Made by a program: the position numbers and the translations under genes
Assembly (NCBI GenBank): GCA_002914845.1
Contig: JXTC01000088.1
Coordinates: forward strand, 400,682 to 464,681
Direction: 5' to 3'
DNA length: 64,000 bases
Source of the DNA: Trema orientale
Taxonomy: Eukaryota; Streptophyta; Magnoliopsida; Rosales; Cannabaceae
Part shown: positions 1 through 11,902 of the stretch, piece after piece
Layout: every line of letters begins with the position of its first letter
Numbering within the stretch: position 1 is the first letter of the stretch
The notes under the pieces: model-generated
What the model saw: the letters and a program-made list of their open reading frames with translations, nothing else
Told to the model about the DNA's origin: nothing
Database searches by the model: none

Positions 1-348
1 CCCACAACACCGGACCTAGGCCAAGGCGGTTGTGCTGCGCTAGAAGATGGCGTCGTTTTGGCGAGGTGTCTCGGTGAAGCCTTGTTGAGAATCTCAAGCA
101 AGAAAAGTGAAAACAGAGGCGTAGAAGCAGAGGAATACAAGAATATCGAAATGGGGTTGAAGAAGTATGGCAGAGAGAGGAGATGGAGGAGCTTTGACCT
201 CGTTGCTACAGCTTATGTGGTTGGTTATATACAGCAGAGTAATGGGAAAGTCCTGAACTTCTTGAAGGATAAGTTTTTGGCTCCAATTATGGCTGCTTTG
301 CTGCTCCAGAAGGCTTCTTTTGATTGTGGGAGACTCATAATTCCTTAG
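1..348 (+). CDS. FAD-dependent monooxygenase, C-terminal part (copy A, cut by window edge)
   Basis: The reading frame is open from base 1 to a TAG at 346-348 and encodes the last 115 residues of a plant flavin monooxygenase of the MO1/MO2 (salicylate-hydroxylase-like) type. It starts inside the conserved [10 protein letters not shown] segment that follows the FAD-binding GD motif, and runs through [10 protein letters not shown] and ERRWRSFDL to the family's usual C-terminus. It is about 90% identical to the last exon of the intact copy at 4720-7097 and of the decayed copy at 2331-3417, so it is the first visible member of a tandem array. The family is predicted to use FAD and NAD(P)H to hydroxylate small aromatic or similar substrates; the substrate is not known from sequence. 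Exons 1-5 and the start of exon 6 would lie upstream of the window, so I cannot tell whether this copy is functional. Confidence 0.9.
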   Translation, partial: PTTPDLGQGGCAALEDGVVLARCLGEALLRISSKKSENRGVEAEEYKNIEMGLKKYGRERRWRSFDLVATAYVVGYIQQSNGKVLNFLKDKFLAPIMAALLLQKASFDCGRLIIP

Positions 349-840
349 ATTTAACCTCATGTTGTTTTACATTATCTTATAGGTGAATACTATTGTTAGT
401 CCTTGAACCACAAATTTTTATTTTAGTTTTGACTAAAATGTACCAAATTTGGTCTATGATATGTATGTTTTAGTTTGGTTTGTCAACATTCAAAATTTCA
501 AATGTCCCTTGAATTATCTGTTTTTTTTTTTTTTGGAGTTAATTTTGATCCTAATATATAATAGGAGTTTTAAAAATGAAATTAGGTACCAAATTTGTGA
601 CAAAAAGGGAAAAAAAAAAACACACACTTCAAAGTAATAAAATGTTACATTTGAAGGTTGGGGACCAAAATTACACAACAACATAATCTAGTGACCTTTT
701 TTTTAATGAACAAAAGATGAATTTAAGTTATTTTCATGAAATCAAAAAAGTATTTAACTCTTTTCTCATTTATATTTTTTTGTGAATATATAATTTTATA
801 TCATTGACTTTTTAATTTTAAAACAAATTTTATATCAGGT
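349..840. other. AT-rich spacer after monooxygenase copy A
   Basis: Low-complexity 3' flank with homopolymer T and A runs. No coding signal is visible before the transposase-like remnant that begins near 841. Confidence 0.6.
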
Positions 841-2140
841 AAGATCCTAAAAAGAAGAGGATTCGAGAGGAATCCAGAGGCATTGCTATAGAGAAGGAGT
901 CAAGGAGGACCAAGGCTTCCAAGTTAGCAGTACCATTTGACACCAAGTCTGGGAAACTCGTGCTGAAAAATGGAAAGATATTTAACAACATGCTTGCCTA
1001 GTATGTCAGAGACTCCATCCTGCCTACTACATTGTCATAGGTGGATGTGAAAAAAAAGGAGATCGAAGTCATTTTTCAACGATTAAAGGTGAGTAATGTG
1101 AATATAAATACCTAAAATCTTTTATACATTTTACTATTTTAGTAACTAATATAATTTTGTTTCTAATGTCGTTCATGGATGACATTATACAAACAATAAT
1201 GCATACATTGAGAGATTAGTAGAGCAACATAAAGAGACATTTTGACTTACATAATGGGAAGGACGATGTCCAAGCTACAAAGAAGAAACCATACAAGAAT
1301 ATGATATTGGAGGATTGAGCTCTTCTTTATGATTATTTTACGATACCGGAGTTTTAGATGATATTTTTTTAACTATTTTATTTTTTCATAAATTTGACAT
1401 TTTCACTAATTACTTTTTTCTCCAGAAACTTTCGGTGAAAAATGCTGAGAACTGGAGGAAGCAACTCTATGCTCTAGGGCAAGACTCGTTGAGTATCACG
1501 GGCCATATGTACGCAGGGTTAAGCATACAAACAATAGTTATTTAACTTCATAATCTTTTATACTATTTTTTAATTTTATTGGTCAATATTTTGGCTGTAG
1601 GCCGACCAGAAGACATGTGCCATTGCCAGCCTCATCGACATTTGGCAGCAGCAACACTTCAAGAACTCTCAATGGAGGATGACTTCACTCGAGAGAAACA
1701 TATAAGTTTAATTTTAATTTTTTTTAGTTCTAGATTTCTTTGTAATAATTAATTAATTCTAACTTATTTTTTTTTATGTAGGAGGAGATGGTCAAGTTAA
1801 AAAAGAAAGCTCTGACTCAGGCTCAAAAACAGACACAAGCACAATCCGAGTCTCCGTCAACTAACTAGGCCGGATCTGCTGAGTCCGTCTTTGGTCCAGC
1901 GGCTCTCAATGACTGTGCGATCATGGCACAAGCACTTGGTCATCACTCGAGATGGCAGAAGGGTGTTGATTCGATGTCGAGGCTAAAGGCCATTGGAGGA
2001 CCTAGGATAACAAGTAGCAGTGGTCCTTCAGTTATTCAGTGGCAGCAGGCTGAGACCATGGCAACCTTGTAACGGCAGCTAGCAGAGTGAGACCAGGAGC
2101 ACTAGCGCCGCCTAGACGAGACTCAACATGAAAAGACAAG
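841..2140 (+). mobile_element. Decayed plant DNA-transposon ORF (transposase_24, Ptta/En/Spm-like)
   Basis: Several exon-like blocks separated by AT-rich intron-like gaps translate to pieces typical of the plant transposase_24 (Ptta/En/Spm-associated) protein. A first block near 850-1090 reads RGIAIEKESRRTKASKLAVPFD and on to VDVKKKEIEVIFQRLK. A block at 1424-1520 reads KLSVKNAENWRKQLYALG. A block from 1783 reads EEMVKLKKKALTQAQ, the family's signature helix, followed by a Gln-rich tail ending near 2140. In-frame stops interrupt the first and last blocks, so it is a pseudogene. No terminal inverted repeats or target duplication were found. It sits where exons 1 and 2 of monooxygenase copy B should be, so insertion or rearrangement here probably removed them. 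Family assignment is from motif recall only. Confidence 0.55.
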
Positions 2141-2330
2141 ACATGTGTGGTGAATTTTTATTAGGCAAAACAATATATAATACCTATGGATAGGTGAAAA
2201 AAGAATTCCTACTAGATTGGTTCCCTATATATATAGATATTATGGTTTAAAATTAGGCCTAATTACATTCTAGACTTTTCAGCAATTATTATCAAGTATT
2301 AAACTAATCACTGTGGAGATCTGAATGCAG

Positions 2331-3417
2331 AAATGTTACATCCTGGATTTCGGGACTTCAAACAGCAGAGATGTCATTTAAAACCAAAGGAAAACAGTAA
2401 TTTTATTTAACTTTGGTGACAATGTCTTAATTAGAACCTAAAATCTCAAACATAATAGTTATACTCGGAGGGTTCGAAATTGCGTTTTATTGTTTATTTA
2501 TTACATAATATATTTACTGTTATATATAACTACTAGTACTAGTTGATAAAAAGTTCAAGAATGTCCGATACCTGGGGCTTTATTGCACAGTGGAGACCAT
2601 GAAGTTCGGTGCGTGCAAAGGAAGCTGATGTTGGAAGCCCTTTCAAGTGAACTCCCTAGTGGCACTATCAGATACTCCTCCAACGTGGTTGCTATTGAGG
2701 AATCTGGCTTCTTCAAGCTTGTGCATCTAGTTGATGGCACGGTCATTAAAACCAAGGTACGTATATTTTCGAAACCCGATTTTTATTTAATTATTTACTT
2801 TTTCTATACAAACTGAAAAAATATCACAAGTGTGAAATATCATGTTAAAAGGGGCTAAATCAAAAGAGACTACCTAGTTTCATTGATGTAAAGGAAAATA
2901 GCCATCTTCATTTCAGATGGACATATTTGAAACCTGTCATCTGTGTGTTTTTGAAAACACACAACTAGATGCCTTTTCACCATCTCCACTAAGATATAGG
3001 CAACCTTGGGAGCTTATTTGGAAAAACATTAGCAAAGGCAACGTTTGTGTGGCAGGGGACGCCCTCCATCCCACAACACCGGACCTAGGCCAAGGCGGTT
3101 GTGCTGCGCTAGAAGATGGCGTCGTTTTGGCGAGGTGTCTCGGTGAGGCCTTGTTGAGAAACTCAAGCAAGAAAACTGTAAACAAGGGTGTAGAAGCAGA
3201 GGAATATAAGAATATTGAAATGGGGTTGAAGAAGTATGGCAGTGAGAGGAGATGGAGGAGCTTTGACCTCATTGCTACAGCTTATGTGGTTGGTTATATA
3301 CAGCAGAGTGATGGGAAAGTCTCAAGTTTCTCGAGGGACAAGTTTTTGGCTCCAATTATGGCTGGTTTGCTGCTCAAGAAGGCTGCTTATGACTCTGGAA
3401 AACTCACAAGTTCTTAG
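2331..3417 (+). pseudogene. FAD monooxygenase pseudogene (copy B), exons 3, 4 and part of 6 only
   Basis: Three exons align to the intact gene at 4720-7097: exon 3 at 2331-2396 (one codon shorter), exon 4 at 2591-2756 (same 166-nt length, donor GT at 2757), and the 3' part of exon 6 from about 2944 to the TAG at 3415-3417. Exons 1 and 2, which hold the GxGxxG nucleotide-binding motif, are absent, and upstream lies a transposase remnant. Exon 5, intron 5 and the start of exon 6 have been lost in one internal deletion of about 620 bp. Sequence just before 2943 matches intron 4 of the intact copy (about 5975-6003) and then jumps into exon 6 (about 6626). The retained C-terminal segment is still open for 166 codons, which shows that the decay is recent. 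It cannot make a working flavoenzyme. Confidence 0.9.
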
Positions 3418-3874
3418 ATTCAGCCTAAAAGTAATTTTTTCTTTTCTTCTTATTTTATAAGATTTTTGTGAAACAATATTTTTTTTTTTTAAGAGATCAA
3501 TAATTTTGTATTATGCAATATGGGCTTTGGATGGAGCTCTGAATCATGCTTACGTTTTACATAAAAGACCATATATATATAATTTGCAATCTCATATGCA
3601 GTCCTTTTTTTTTTTTCCTGAAAAGTCATATGCAGTCATTTTAATTTCATAGAAATGATCCAACAAAGTTTCCCACCCAAAAAAAAAAAAGAAAAAAGAA
3701 AGAAAAACCTACATATCAAACTCTTTAGACGGGAAAAAGTTACAGAAATATACTTCATCTCATTTTATGCTCGGCAGGAAAGGACAAGACGTCATGTCGT
3801 TTACATTTTCCTTAGAAACTGTAACTACCTTAATTATGAGATATTTCTATCGTAATTACTCTATCTTCCGCCTC

Positions 3875-4025
3875 CTTAGTTCGTTTTGCTACCTTGCTTC
3901 AAACGTGTTAACTGTTAACTTTGACCGAAAAGAAAAAAATGACAACATCAAAATTCGTTTTCCACACAAACTCTTCCATAACACTTCCCCAGTTGGATTA
4001 GGACAAGGTCACCTACAACCACTTT
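3875..4025 (+). repeat. Displaced fragment of monooxygenase intron 5
   Basis: About 130 bp, including the stretches CTACCTTGCTTCAAAC and CCGAAAAG...AAATGACA, match intron 5 of the intact monooxygenase gene (about 6330-6460) in the same orientation. It is the part missing from copy B, but it lies downstream of that copy's stop codon, so the array has been rearranged or another copy has been lost here. Confidence 0.7.
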
Positions 4026-4059
4026 AAACAAACTTGTTTTCTATTGTGGGTTTTATATA

Positions 4060-4405
4060 TTCTATTCTAACGACAATTGAAAAAACAATCCACACACGAA
4101 AGGAATAAACGACAATAAATTAGAAAACACAAGAAAAAGAAGAGTAAACAACACGAAAAGGGGGGGAAATGACGTGAAATAATAAAACATGAAGGGATAA
4201 AAGACATGAAAGGATGAAACGACGGTTGAAAGAACTAAACGGCCTACAATAAACGACCCCCAAAAAGAATAAATGTGAATATAAATAATAAAAGACAACA
4301 AAAGGATTAGACGACAGTCTAGAAGCAAACGACAAAGCGAAACAAAATAACTATAAGAAACGACGATAAAAACAATAATAAAAAAAAAGCAGTAGACGAC
4401 AAATT
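4060..4405. repeat. ACGAC-rich degenerate tract
   Basis: A purine-rich tract in which AAACGAC(A) or close variants recur about a dozen times at irregular 15-40 bp spacing. The opposite strand is open in two frames only because of base composition. A longer tract of the same kind lies at 31790-32550. Nature unknown. Confidence 0.5.
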
Positions 4406-4719
4406 TGAATTACCCCTTGCTCCATTATTGGATTTGAATTACCGTTTGGACCAAGCCACTAACAGTGCTCAGACTATGGCTGCGAACCTAGTAATTCAAT
4501 GTCACAGTCCAAACATTATTTGTACTCTTACAAGTTACACCTTGTCACAGCAATTTTCTCTTTATCAGAGGTCACCCCCAACGTCATCTTGATCTTTGAT
4601 CTCTGCCATCGTACATATATATATATATATATAATAACCTTATGTAAAACCATATCCTAGCTTCTTGTATTATTCAGCTAAAATTTTCAGAAAGAAATTA
4701 ACTAGGAAAAGGAAGGACT

Positions 4720-4795
4720 ATGGAACTGGTTGAGGACGTTGTTATTGTGGGAGCTGGACTTGCTGGCCTCACAACATCCTTAGGACTTCATAGGC

Positions 4796-4838
<43 letters not shown>

Positions 4839-7097
4839 ATATACTAAAGTAATAACATGGAAAAATTGGTACAGGTTGGGAATTAGAAGCCTGGTATTAG
4901 AATCTGCAGGTAGTATGAGGATAACAGGATTTGCTTTATTGACATGGACGAATGCTTGGAAGGCTTTGGACGCTATTGGTATTGGCGACTCCCTTCGCCA
5001 ACAGCATGAACTCCTTCTTGGGTAATCTCTTATTAATTAATTGAGTTTTTTGGTAAAGTAAAGCTTATACTTGGCTAGTTAGCTTATCTTTTGGTCCTAT
5101 ACATATCTGATAGATAAGTTTGTGGTCATAACACATTCATTGTCAAAGGAAATGGGCCATCTCCCAAATCATGAATGCATTAATTGAGATATGTATTTAT
5201 ATATATTATGATTCAAATTTAGGCCTAGTTACATTCTGGACTTTTCTTCTATCATTACCGAGCATGAAACTAATCACTGTGGAGATCTTAATGCAGAAAT
5301 ATAACTTCCTCCACAGTTTCTGGACTTCAAACGGCAAAGATGTCATTTAAAGCCAAAGCAAAACAGTAAGTTTAGTTGACTCTAGTGACAATGTTCTAAT
5401 TAGTACCTAAAATCTCAAACATAGTAGTTACTCTCTGAAGTTTGGAAAATTGCTTTATATTGTTTCCTACACACTACTTTACTATTATAACTAGCAGGAG
5501 ATAATCATTTTCATTGTCTATCTGTCTCTACTTTTTAAGTTGAAGCATATTTGATAGCCGAGGCTTTGATGCGCAGTGGAGGCCATGAAGTTCGGTGTGT
5601 GCAAAGGAAGTTGCTATTAGAAACCCTTTCAAATGAACTCCCTAGTGGCACTATCAGATACTCCTCCAAGGTGGTTGCTATTGAGGAATCTGGTTTCTTC
5701 AAGCTTGTCCATCTAGCTGATGGCACGGTCATTAAAACCAAGGTATAATTTCGAACCTCAGATTTTTTGAGAGTAAAAACAAACTCAAGATCTGCAATAT
5801 GAAATACCATCTTTAAACGAGGGGACTCAGTTCACACGTCTCAAATTTTCATGTCCTATCTTGTCCCACTAATCAAATAACGCCATATTGTATTATTTTC
5901 ATCTTAAAAGAAGTAGCTTTGAAGGAGACTACCTGTTAGACTCAGGTCAAGGTATAACAATCTTTATTTCCGATGGGCATACTTAGAAACTGTATCTATG
6001 TGATTTAGAGTCTAATACTTATTGCTTTGTTTTAATTTTGTGAATTAAAAGGTGCTGATTGGGTCTGATGGAGTGAACTCAGTGGTGGCAAAATGGCTAG
6101 GATTCAACGAAGCAGCATATACAGGGAGACATGCTATTAGGGGTTGTATGACTTTTGACAATCACCATGGGTTTGAGCCCATTTTCAGTCAGTTCTTTGG
6201 ACACGGTGTTAGATCAGGTGCCATCCCTTGTGATGACAGATTCGTTTATTGGTATTTCACCTTTGCCCCCTCCCCTGCCCAAGGTAATACTCCTAAAGAA
6301 CCGTTTCATACTCTATTTGAAGCCTCCTTTGGTATGCCACCTTGCTTCAAACACACTGAACTTGAACCGAAAAGCAAAAATGACACCATCAAAATTGGTT
6401 TTCTACATAAACTCTTCCATAATCTCAACTAGGCACTTGCACTTACTAGTTGGATCATGACGCATTGAATTAACAGTCACCTACAAAAATTTTAACCAAC
6501 TTTTTTTTTTTTTGTTGCGGGTTTTATTCTGATTTTCTTGTAGAGAAAGAGCTAGAAGGGAATCCAGCTAAAACGAGAGAATTCATAATGAGCAAGCTCG
6601 GAAAAATTCCTGAACATGTAAGAGCTGTTTTTGAAAACACACAACTAGATGCCTTTTTGTCAGCTCCACTAAGATATCGGCAACCATGGGAGTTTCTATG
6701 GAAAAACATTAGCAAAGGCAACGTTTGTGTGGCCGGGGACGCCCTCCATCCCACAACACCGGACCTCGGCCAAGGCGGTTGCGCTGCGCTTGAAGACGGC
6801 GTCGTTTTGGCGAGGTGTCTCGGGGAGGCCTTGTTGACAAACTCAAGCAAGAAAAGTGAAAACAGGGGTGAAGGAGCAGAGGAATACAAGAATATCGAAA
6901 TGGGGTTGAAGAAGTATGGCAGTGAGAGGAGGTGGAGGAGCTTTGACCTCGTTGCTACAGCTTATGTGGTTGGCTATATACAGGAGAGTAATGGGAAAGT
7001 CATGAGCTTCTTAAGGGACAGGTTTTTGGCTCCAATTATTGCCGGTTTGCTGCTCAAGAAGGCTGCTTTTGATTGTGGAAAACTCAGAAGTCCTTAG
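4720..7097 (+). CDS. FAD-dependent monooxygenase, MO1/MO2-like (copy C, intact)
   Basis: Six exons, 4720-4793, 4875-5021, 5297-5365, 5577-5742, 6052-6283 and 6544-7097, splice in frame to 413 residues, the normal length for plant salicylate-hydroxylase-like flavin monooxygenases. The ATG at 4720 is followed by the Rossmann motif GAGLAG (residues 11-16). The DG motif is in [14 protein letters not shown] (around residue 158) and the GD motif in [17 protein letters not shown] (around residue 294). The enzyme is expected to bind FAD and oxidise a small substrate with NAD(P)H; Arabidopsis relatives are linked to defence, but the substrate here is unknown. Exon 1 can only join exon 2 in frame if intron 1 begins with GC (4794-4795) rather than GT; a CT microsatellite starts a few bases later at about 4799. 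All other introns are GT-AG. It is the only complete member of a tandem array with copies A and B upstream. Confidence 0.93.
4799..4834. repeat. (CT)n microsatellite in intron 1 of the monooxygenase gene
   Basis: About 18 CT units begin within six bases of the inferred intron-1 5' splice site, inside an intron of only 81 bp. Confidence 0.95.
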
Positions 7098-9059
7098 ATT
7101 CAACCTCTAAGTTTATTTTATTTTATTTTATTTTCTTCTTATTGTATAAGATTATTGTTTGAAAAAATAATAATAACTTTGTATTATTATAAGGACCTTC
7201 CATGAAAGATTGACTACCGTACATATACAGCTTGAAGTCACATATGCAGTCATTTTATCATTATTATAATTAATTCAAGAGGAATATGGAGTCATTTTAC
7301 GGTTGCAGAGATATGCTAACAAGCAAATGTCGTTTTTTCATGAACAATAAACGACTCTTCATTTTTCAATTAAAAACGATATGAAGCAAAATCATATCGA
7401 AAAATGTTTTGGTCGGATAAGTTGTAGAACTATCAGAAACGTCACTTTCTTCATAGTGTTCACCATTAAACGTCAATTTCTACACGGTTTTCATCAGCAA
7501 ACGCCATCTTTTTTACTGCATTCATCAATGAATGCCACACAAAAAATTTCGGATCTAACTCTTGAAAGTCATAGATCTAAAAAAAAAAAAAAACAACTAA
7601 GAAAAGCATATAAAGAAAAACAACTGAGAAAAGCATATAAAAAATAACAAAAAACAAACTCTAGAAATAGAAGAACTAAAATACAACTATTTAGGTGTAC
7701 AAAAATCATAATAAATCTAGATTTAGGTAGATATCAAACCTCACAAAAAAGAAGGAATAAAAGAAAAACTAAGAACAGAGAAAAGCAAAAAAAAAGAAAT
7801 CCATATTGGGGAGAGGGAATAGAACTTAATAGTGGAAAAGACTGGTGGCTGACGGAGGTTGGGAGAAAGTGTCCAGATTTTAGAATGAGAGCTTCTCTCT
7901 CTAGACTTTTTTTGACTTTGCACCCAAATTAAAATGTTTCTAGAGCATATATTGTCTACATATATATATATTTAAAAAAAAATCTGACACAAGAAGACAA
8001 TCTTTGGGGTAAGAATTGTCTTGTCCTTCTTTGTCGAGATTTAAACAAGATATAGAATGTCGTAAAGAGGAGACTATTATGGTGTTTACTAATAAATATT
8101 TTAATTTCTTTTTGTTTCTAATTGTATCTCTGAGATAAGAACGTTTTGGGAAAGTACTAATTAATGATAATTTTGGATAGAAAAGATTATAAGGAATTAA
8201 AGTAAAACAAAAATCTAAGAATAAAGATCTAAAAGTTACAAATAAAATAATAGAAATTTAATTATAAAAAAAATAATATAATTATTTTTCTTTTTTAACA
8301 GAATTAATATTAAGAATTTCAGGAGAATTTTCCTACAAAAAATTAATTTTAAGATTAATTTTACTAAACTGTTCTAAATTTAGAAAGTTTTTTATTAAAA
8401 AGCCCAAATAGATCTTCATATTTAATTTATTTGATGACTCTTTATCTTTGTTTTTATTTTTATTTTGACTCCAAATTCTTAAAAAATAGGAACTACAAGA
8501 GAGAGATTGTGAGATGGAAAAAAATGAAGTATTTTCTTTTTTTTTTTCTTTTTTGGAAAAAAACATATTGTAAAATTGAAAATAAATAAATATTTAAATG
8601 AAGAAAAAAAAGAATAATTTGTATATTCTAGAAAAAACCAAACGTTAATGAAAAAAAAATTCTTAATCCTCTCAAAATGTTTAGGCAACTTATGATGTGA
8701 ATATAAAGTAGTTATGATAATTTAATCTTATAATATTAATTATGAAAATATGTAAATGTGTAATCAAAGAATTGAATTCTTACTGAAATTTGAAAAAAAA
8801 AAAAAAATACTTTGTTCGACTTTTTGAAATATGAAATATGAAGTGGTTATGATATTATTGTTCCAATTTTTTGAAGATTCTTTTTTTCTCTTTTTTATTT
8901 AGTTAAAGCCTCAATCATAAAATAAAAAAAAATAAAAATAAAAAGCTAAAAATGGGTAAAAATGTATTGGGAGCTCGGCTTGAAGTGGAGGCAAAGTGGC
9001 AAAACCCATATAGCTTCAGTCGGCGTTGTGTATGATTGTGTGTATACAGTCTCTGCAAG
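7098..9059. other. AT-rich intergenic spacer before RPN3
   Basis: The first ~150 bp are the 3' flank shared with copy B. Around 7310-7560 there are scattered GTCGTTT/AAACGAC motifs like those in the 4.06-4.40 kb tract, and a short imperfect duplication near 7590-7640. From 7650 to 8940 it is very A/T-rich with homopolymer runs and nothing recognisable. The RPN3 promoter and leader lie at about 8950-9059. Confidence 0.5.
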
Positions 9060-11902
9060 ATGACCCAAGACGTAGAGATGAAAGAGCTCCAAGTCCAGGC
9101 TCCTTCCAATTCGGTCCCTTCCGCTACTCCTTCGACTTTGCAGCGTAAGATTCAAGCCTATTGATCTTCATCACGCAATAGCCCCAATTTTTTCTTCGAA
9201 TTTGTGTTGTGGGTTTTCCTAGATTCGTAGGGTTTTGCTTGATTTTTTTTTTTTTTTTGGGGGGTGGTGGGTTTGTTTTCAGATTTGAAAGAGATTGCAT
9301 CGCTCATTGAGACCGGTGCTTATGCACGGGAGGTTCGGAGAATTGTGCGTGCTGTTCGCCTAACCATGGCGTTGAGGCGGAAGCTGAAGGCTTCGGTGCT
9401 CTCTGCTTTCCTCAATTTTGCTCTTTCTCCAGCATCAGAGGTGCACAGTCGGTTATCTTCGTATATCCCGAAGGTAATCTTCTAGTCCTCTTGGATTTGG
9501 ATTTGGGGTTTGTCTCGAAAACTTTTGTGCTTGTTCTCGTGTACAATGTCGATTAAATTTTTTTCTTTTTTTCCTTTTTTTAAGAGAGATTGCTAATCTA
9601 TTTGTCGACGTCGGGCATCGGATTTGATGGCGGAACTAATTAGGTTTTTTTTTTTTTATGGTTACTTATGCTTTGTTGGTTGGAATATAATTTCTATAAA
9701 TCCAAAGGTTAATAAATGAACGAAGATGGAATTTTTCTGATGGTATTGGCTGCTATTGACTTGATAGTGGGTGGTCCTGTGTGGAATCTTAATGCTTGAA
9801 TTCTGAATTGAAGATGCCAACATGGTTTCGCTTTTTCTCTTGAGGAGGCCAGAGCCTGTATCTTTATGTATACGTTTAGTATTTCTGTGAAGCACTTGAC
9901 ATGCTTAATTTTCGTTTCAGGAGGACGAACATGACATGGATGTTGATACTGCAACATCTGCAACCCAAGCTCCTGTAAAGCATTCATTACCTGAGCTAGA
10001 GATTTATTGCTATTTGCTTGCGCTAATTTTTCTGATTGATCAGAAGAGATACAGTGAGGTGAGCAATATTATCAATCATGACCTCTTTTTCAATTTGTTT
10101 ATTTGTTTATGTATTTTTTTTCGTCTGACCTGATTCTTTGTAACACTCGATGTCTCTCTGCTGTCTTTCAGGCCAAAGCTTGTGCCTCAGCAAGCATTGC
10201 TCGGCTGAAGAACCTGAATAGGAGAACTGTTGATGTTCTAGCATCTAGGCTGTATTTCTATTATTCTCTTAGCTATGAACTCACTGGTGATCTTGCTGAA
10301 ATTAGGGGGTGAGTCAACATTTTTCTGGATGCAGTGATACTTGTTTTTCAGCTTTGTTTTCCTTGCATTGAAGATATTTTTGTCATATATGTCTCCTTTT
10401 TATCGTGATCTATATTCTAGATAGAACGTGGTGATAATTAGTCAAGATAGAATGACATATTTACTTTTGCATTTGATGGCTATTCCAATTTTCATTCTTT
10501 AACAGAAACCTTCTTGCTCTCCATCGTATTGCAACATTGCGCCATGATGAGTTGGGTCAGGTAAATCATCAGCTACCTAAGCAATTATGCCTATATGAGT
10601 AATGAGTGGAGTCTTATTCTTGGATGATAATATGATGCAGGAAACACTTCTTAACCTTTTACTTCGAAATTACCTCCATTACAATCTATATGATCAGGCT
10701 GAGAAGCTAAGGTCCAAGGCTCCCCGGTTTGAAGCTCACTCAAACCAGCAGGTCTTCCCAGGCTCTTTAGCCATTTCCTGTACATCTAGGCGCTCTGTGG
10801 ATATTAAATGCAAAGTCTGATGCTGATTAATTTGTCTTGCAGTTTTGTCGGTACCTCTTTTACCTTGGAAAGATCAGAACAATTCAGTTGGAGTATACAG
10901 ATGCAAAAGAATCCCTCCTGCAAGCTGCTAGGAAAGCTCCTGTTGCAGCCCTTGGTTTTCGAGTTCAATGCAATAAGTGGGCTGTCATTGTTCGCCTACT
11001 GTTGGGAGAAATACCCGAGAGGACCGTTTTTATGCAAAGAGGGATGGAGAAGGCTTTGAGGCCATATTTTGAACTGACGAATGTGAGTCTTAGTTTCTCA
11101 AACTTGAGCCCTTTAATTTAGTCCCTACAGTAAAAACTTGGTTTCATATAGTTGTTTGATTGTCTTTCAGACCTAAAAGCAAGAGATAAGTTGAATATAT
11201 GTCTGTCATGCTAACTTAAGTAATTGAAAACAATCTATATTTTTATACTGCTTCTATTTCACATTGGTGAGTCCTGGAATTTGATGTTGTCGTTGTCATG
11301 CCTACAAGACGGCCTCTTGCATATCAATTCATGAGTTACGGCCTTGAACTTTTGCTGCATTTGTAATTCATTTAACTTTTGCTTTCCAGGCTGTACGAAT
11401 TGGGGACTTAGAGCTTTTCAGAAGTGTTGCCGAGAAGTTCTCTAATACTTTTAATTCTGACCGAACCCACAACTTAATTGTTAGGTTGCGCCATAATGTG
11501 ATAAGGACTGGACTACGTAACATTAGCATTTCTTATTCACGGATTTCTCTTGTTGATGTTGCAAAGAAGCTTAGATTGGACTCCGCAAATCCTGTTGCTG
11601 ATGCTGAGAGTATCGTGTCCAAGGCAATCCGAGATGGTGCAATTGATGCTACTCTTGACCATGCAAATGGATGGATGGTGTCAAAGGAAACCGGAGATAT
11701 CTACTCTACAAACGAGCCTCAAACTGCATTTGACACAAGGATTGCTTTTTGCCTTAACTTGCATAATGAAGCAGTTCGTGCACTTCGGTTTCCACCAAAT
11801 TCGCACAAGGAGAAAGAAAGTGCTGAGAAGAGGAGGGAGAGACAACAACAGGAGCAAGAGCTTGCTAAACATATAGCTGAGGAGGACGACGACGACTTCT
11901 GA
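9060..11902 (+). CDS. RPN3: 26S proteasome regulatory subunit RPN3 (PSMD3)
   Basis: Eight exons (9060-9144, 9283-9473, 9921-10058, 10172-10308, 10506-10560, 10641-10751, 10843-11082, 11390-11902), all with GT-AG borders, give a 489-residue protein, the length of plant RPN3. RPN3 is a non-ATPase subunit of the 19S lid and helps to hold the lid together through its PCI domain. Visible landmarks are [20 protein letters not shown] near the N-terminus, helical TPR-like repeats through the middle, the PCI region with [18 protein letters not shown] in the last exon, and a charged tail ending EEDDDDF. The start ATG at 9060 is the first in frame and gives the usual MTQDVEMKE beginning. No defects are seen. 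A fragment derived from this gene family lies at 17548-17625. Confidence 0.97.

Noticed and set aside
4062-4335. Overlapping minus-strand frames of 88 and 71 codons rich in Phe/Leu/Ser
   Set aside because: They are the complement of the A/G-rich ACGAC tract; composition alone keeps them open and they look like no protein.
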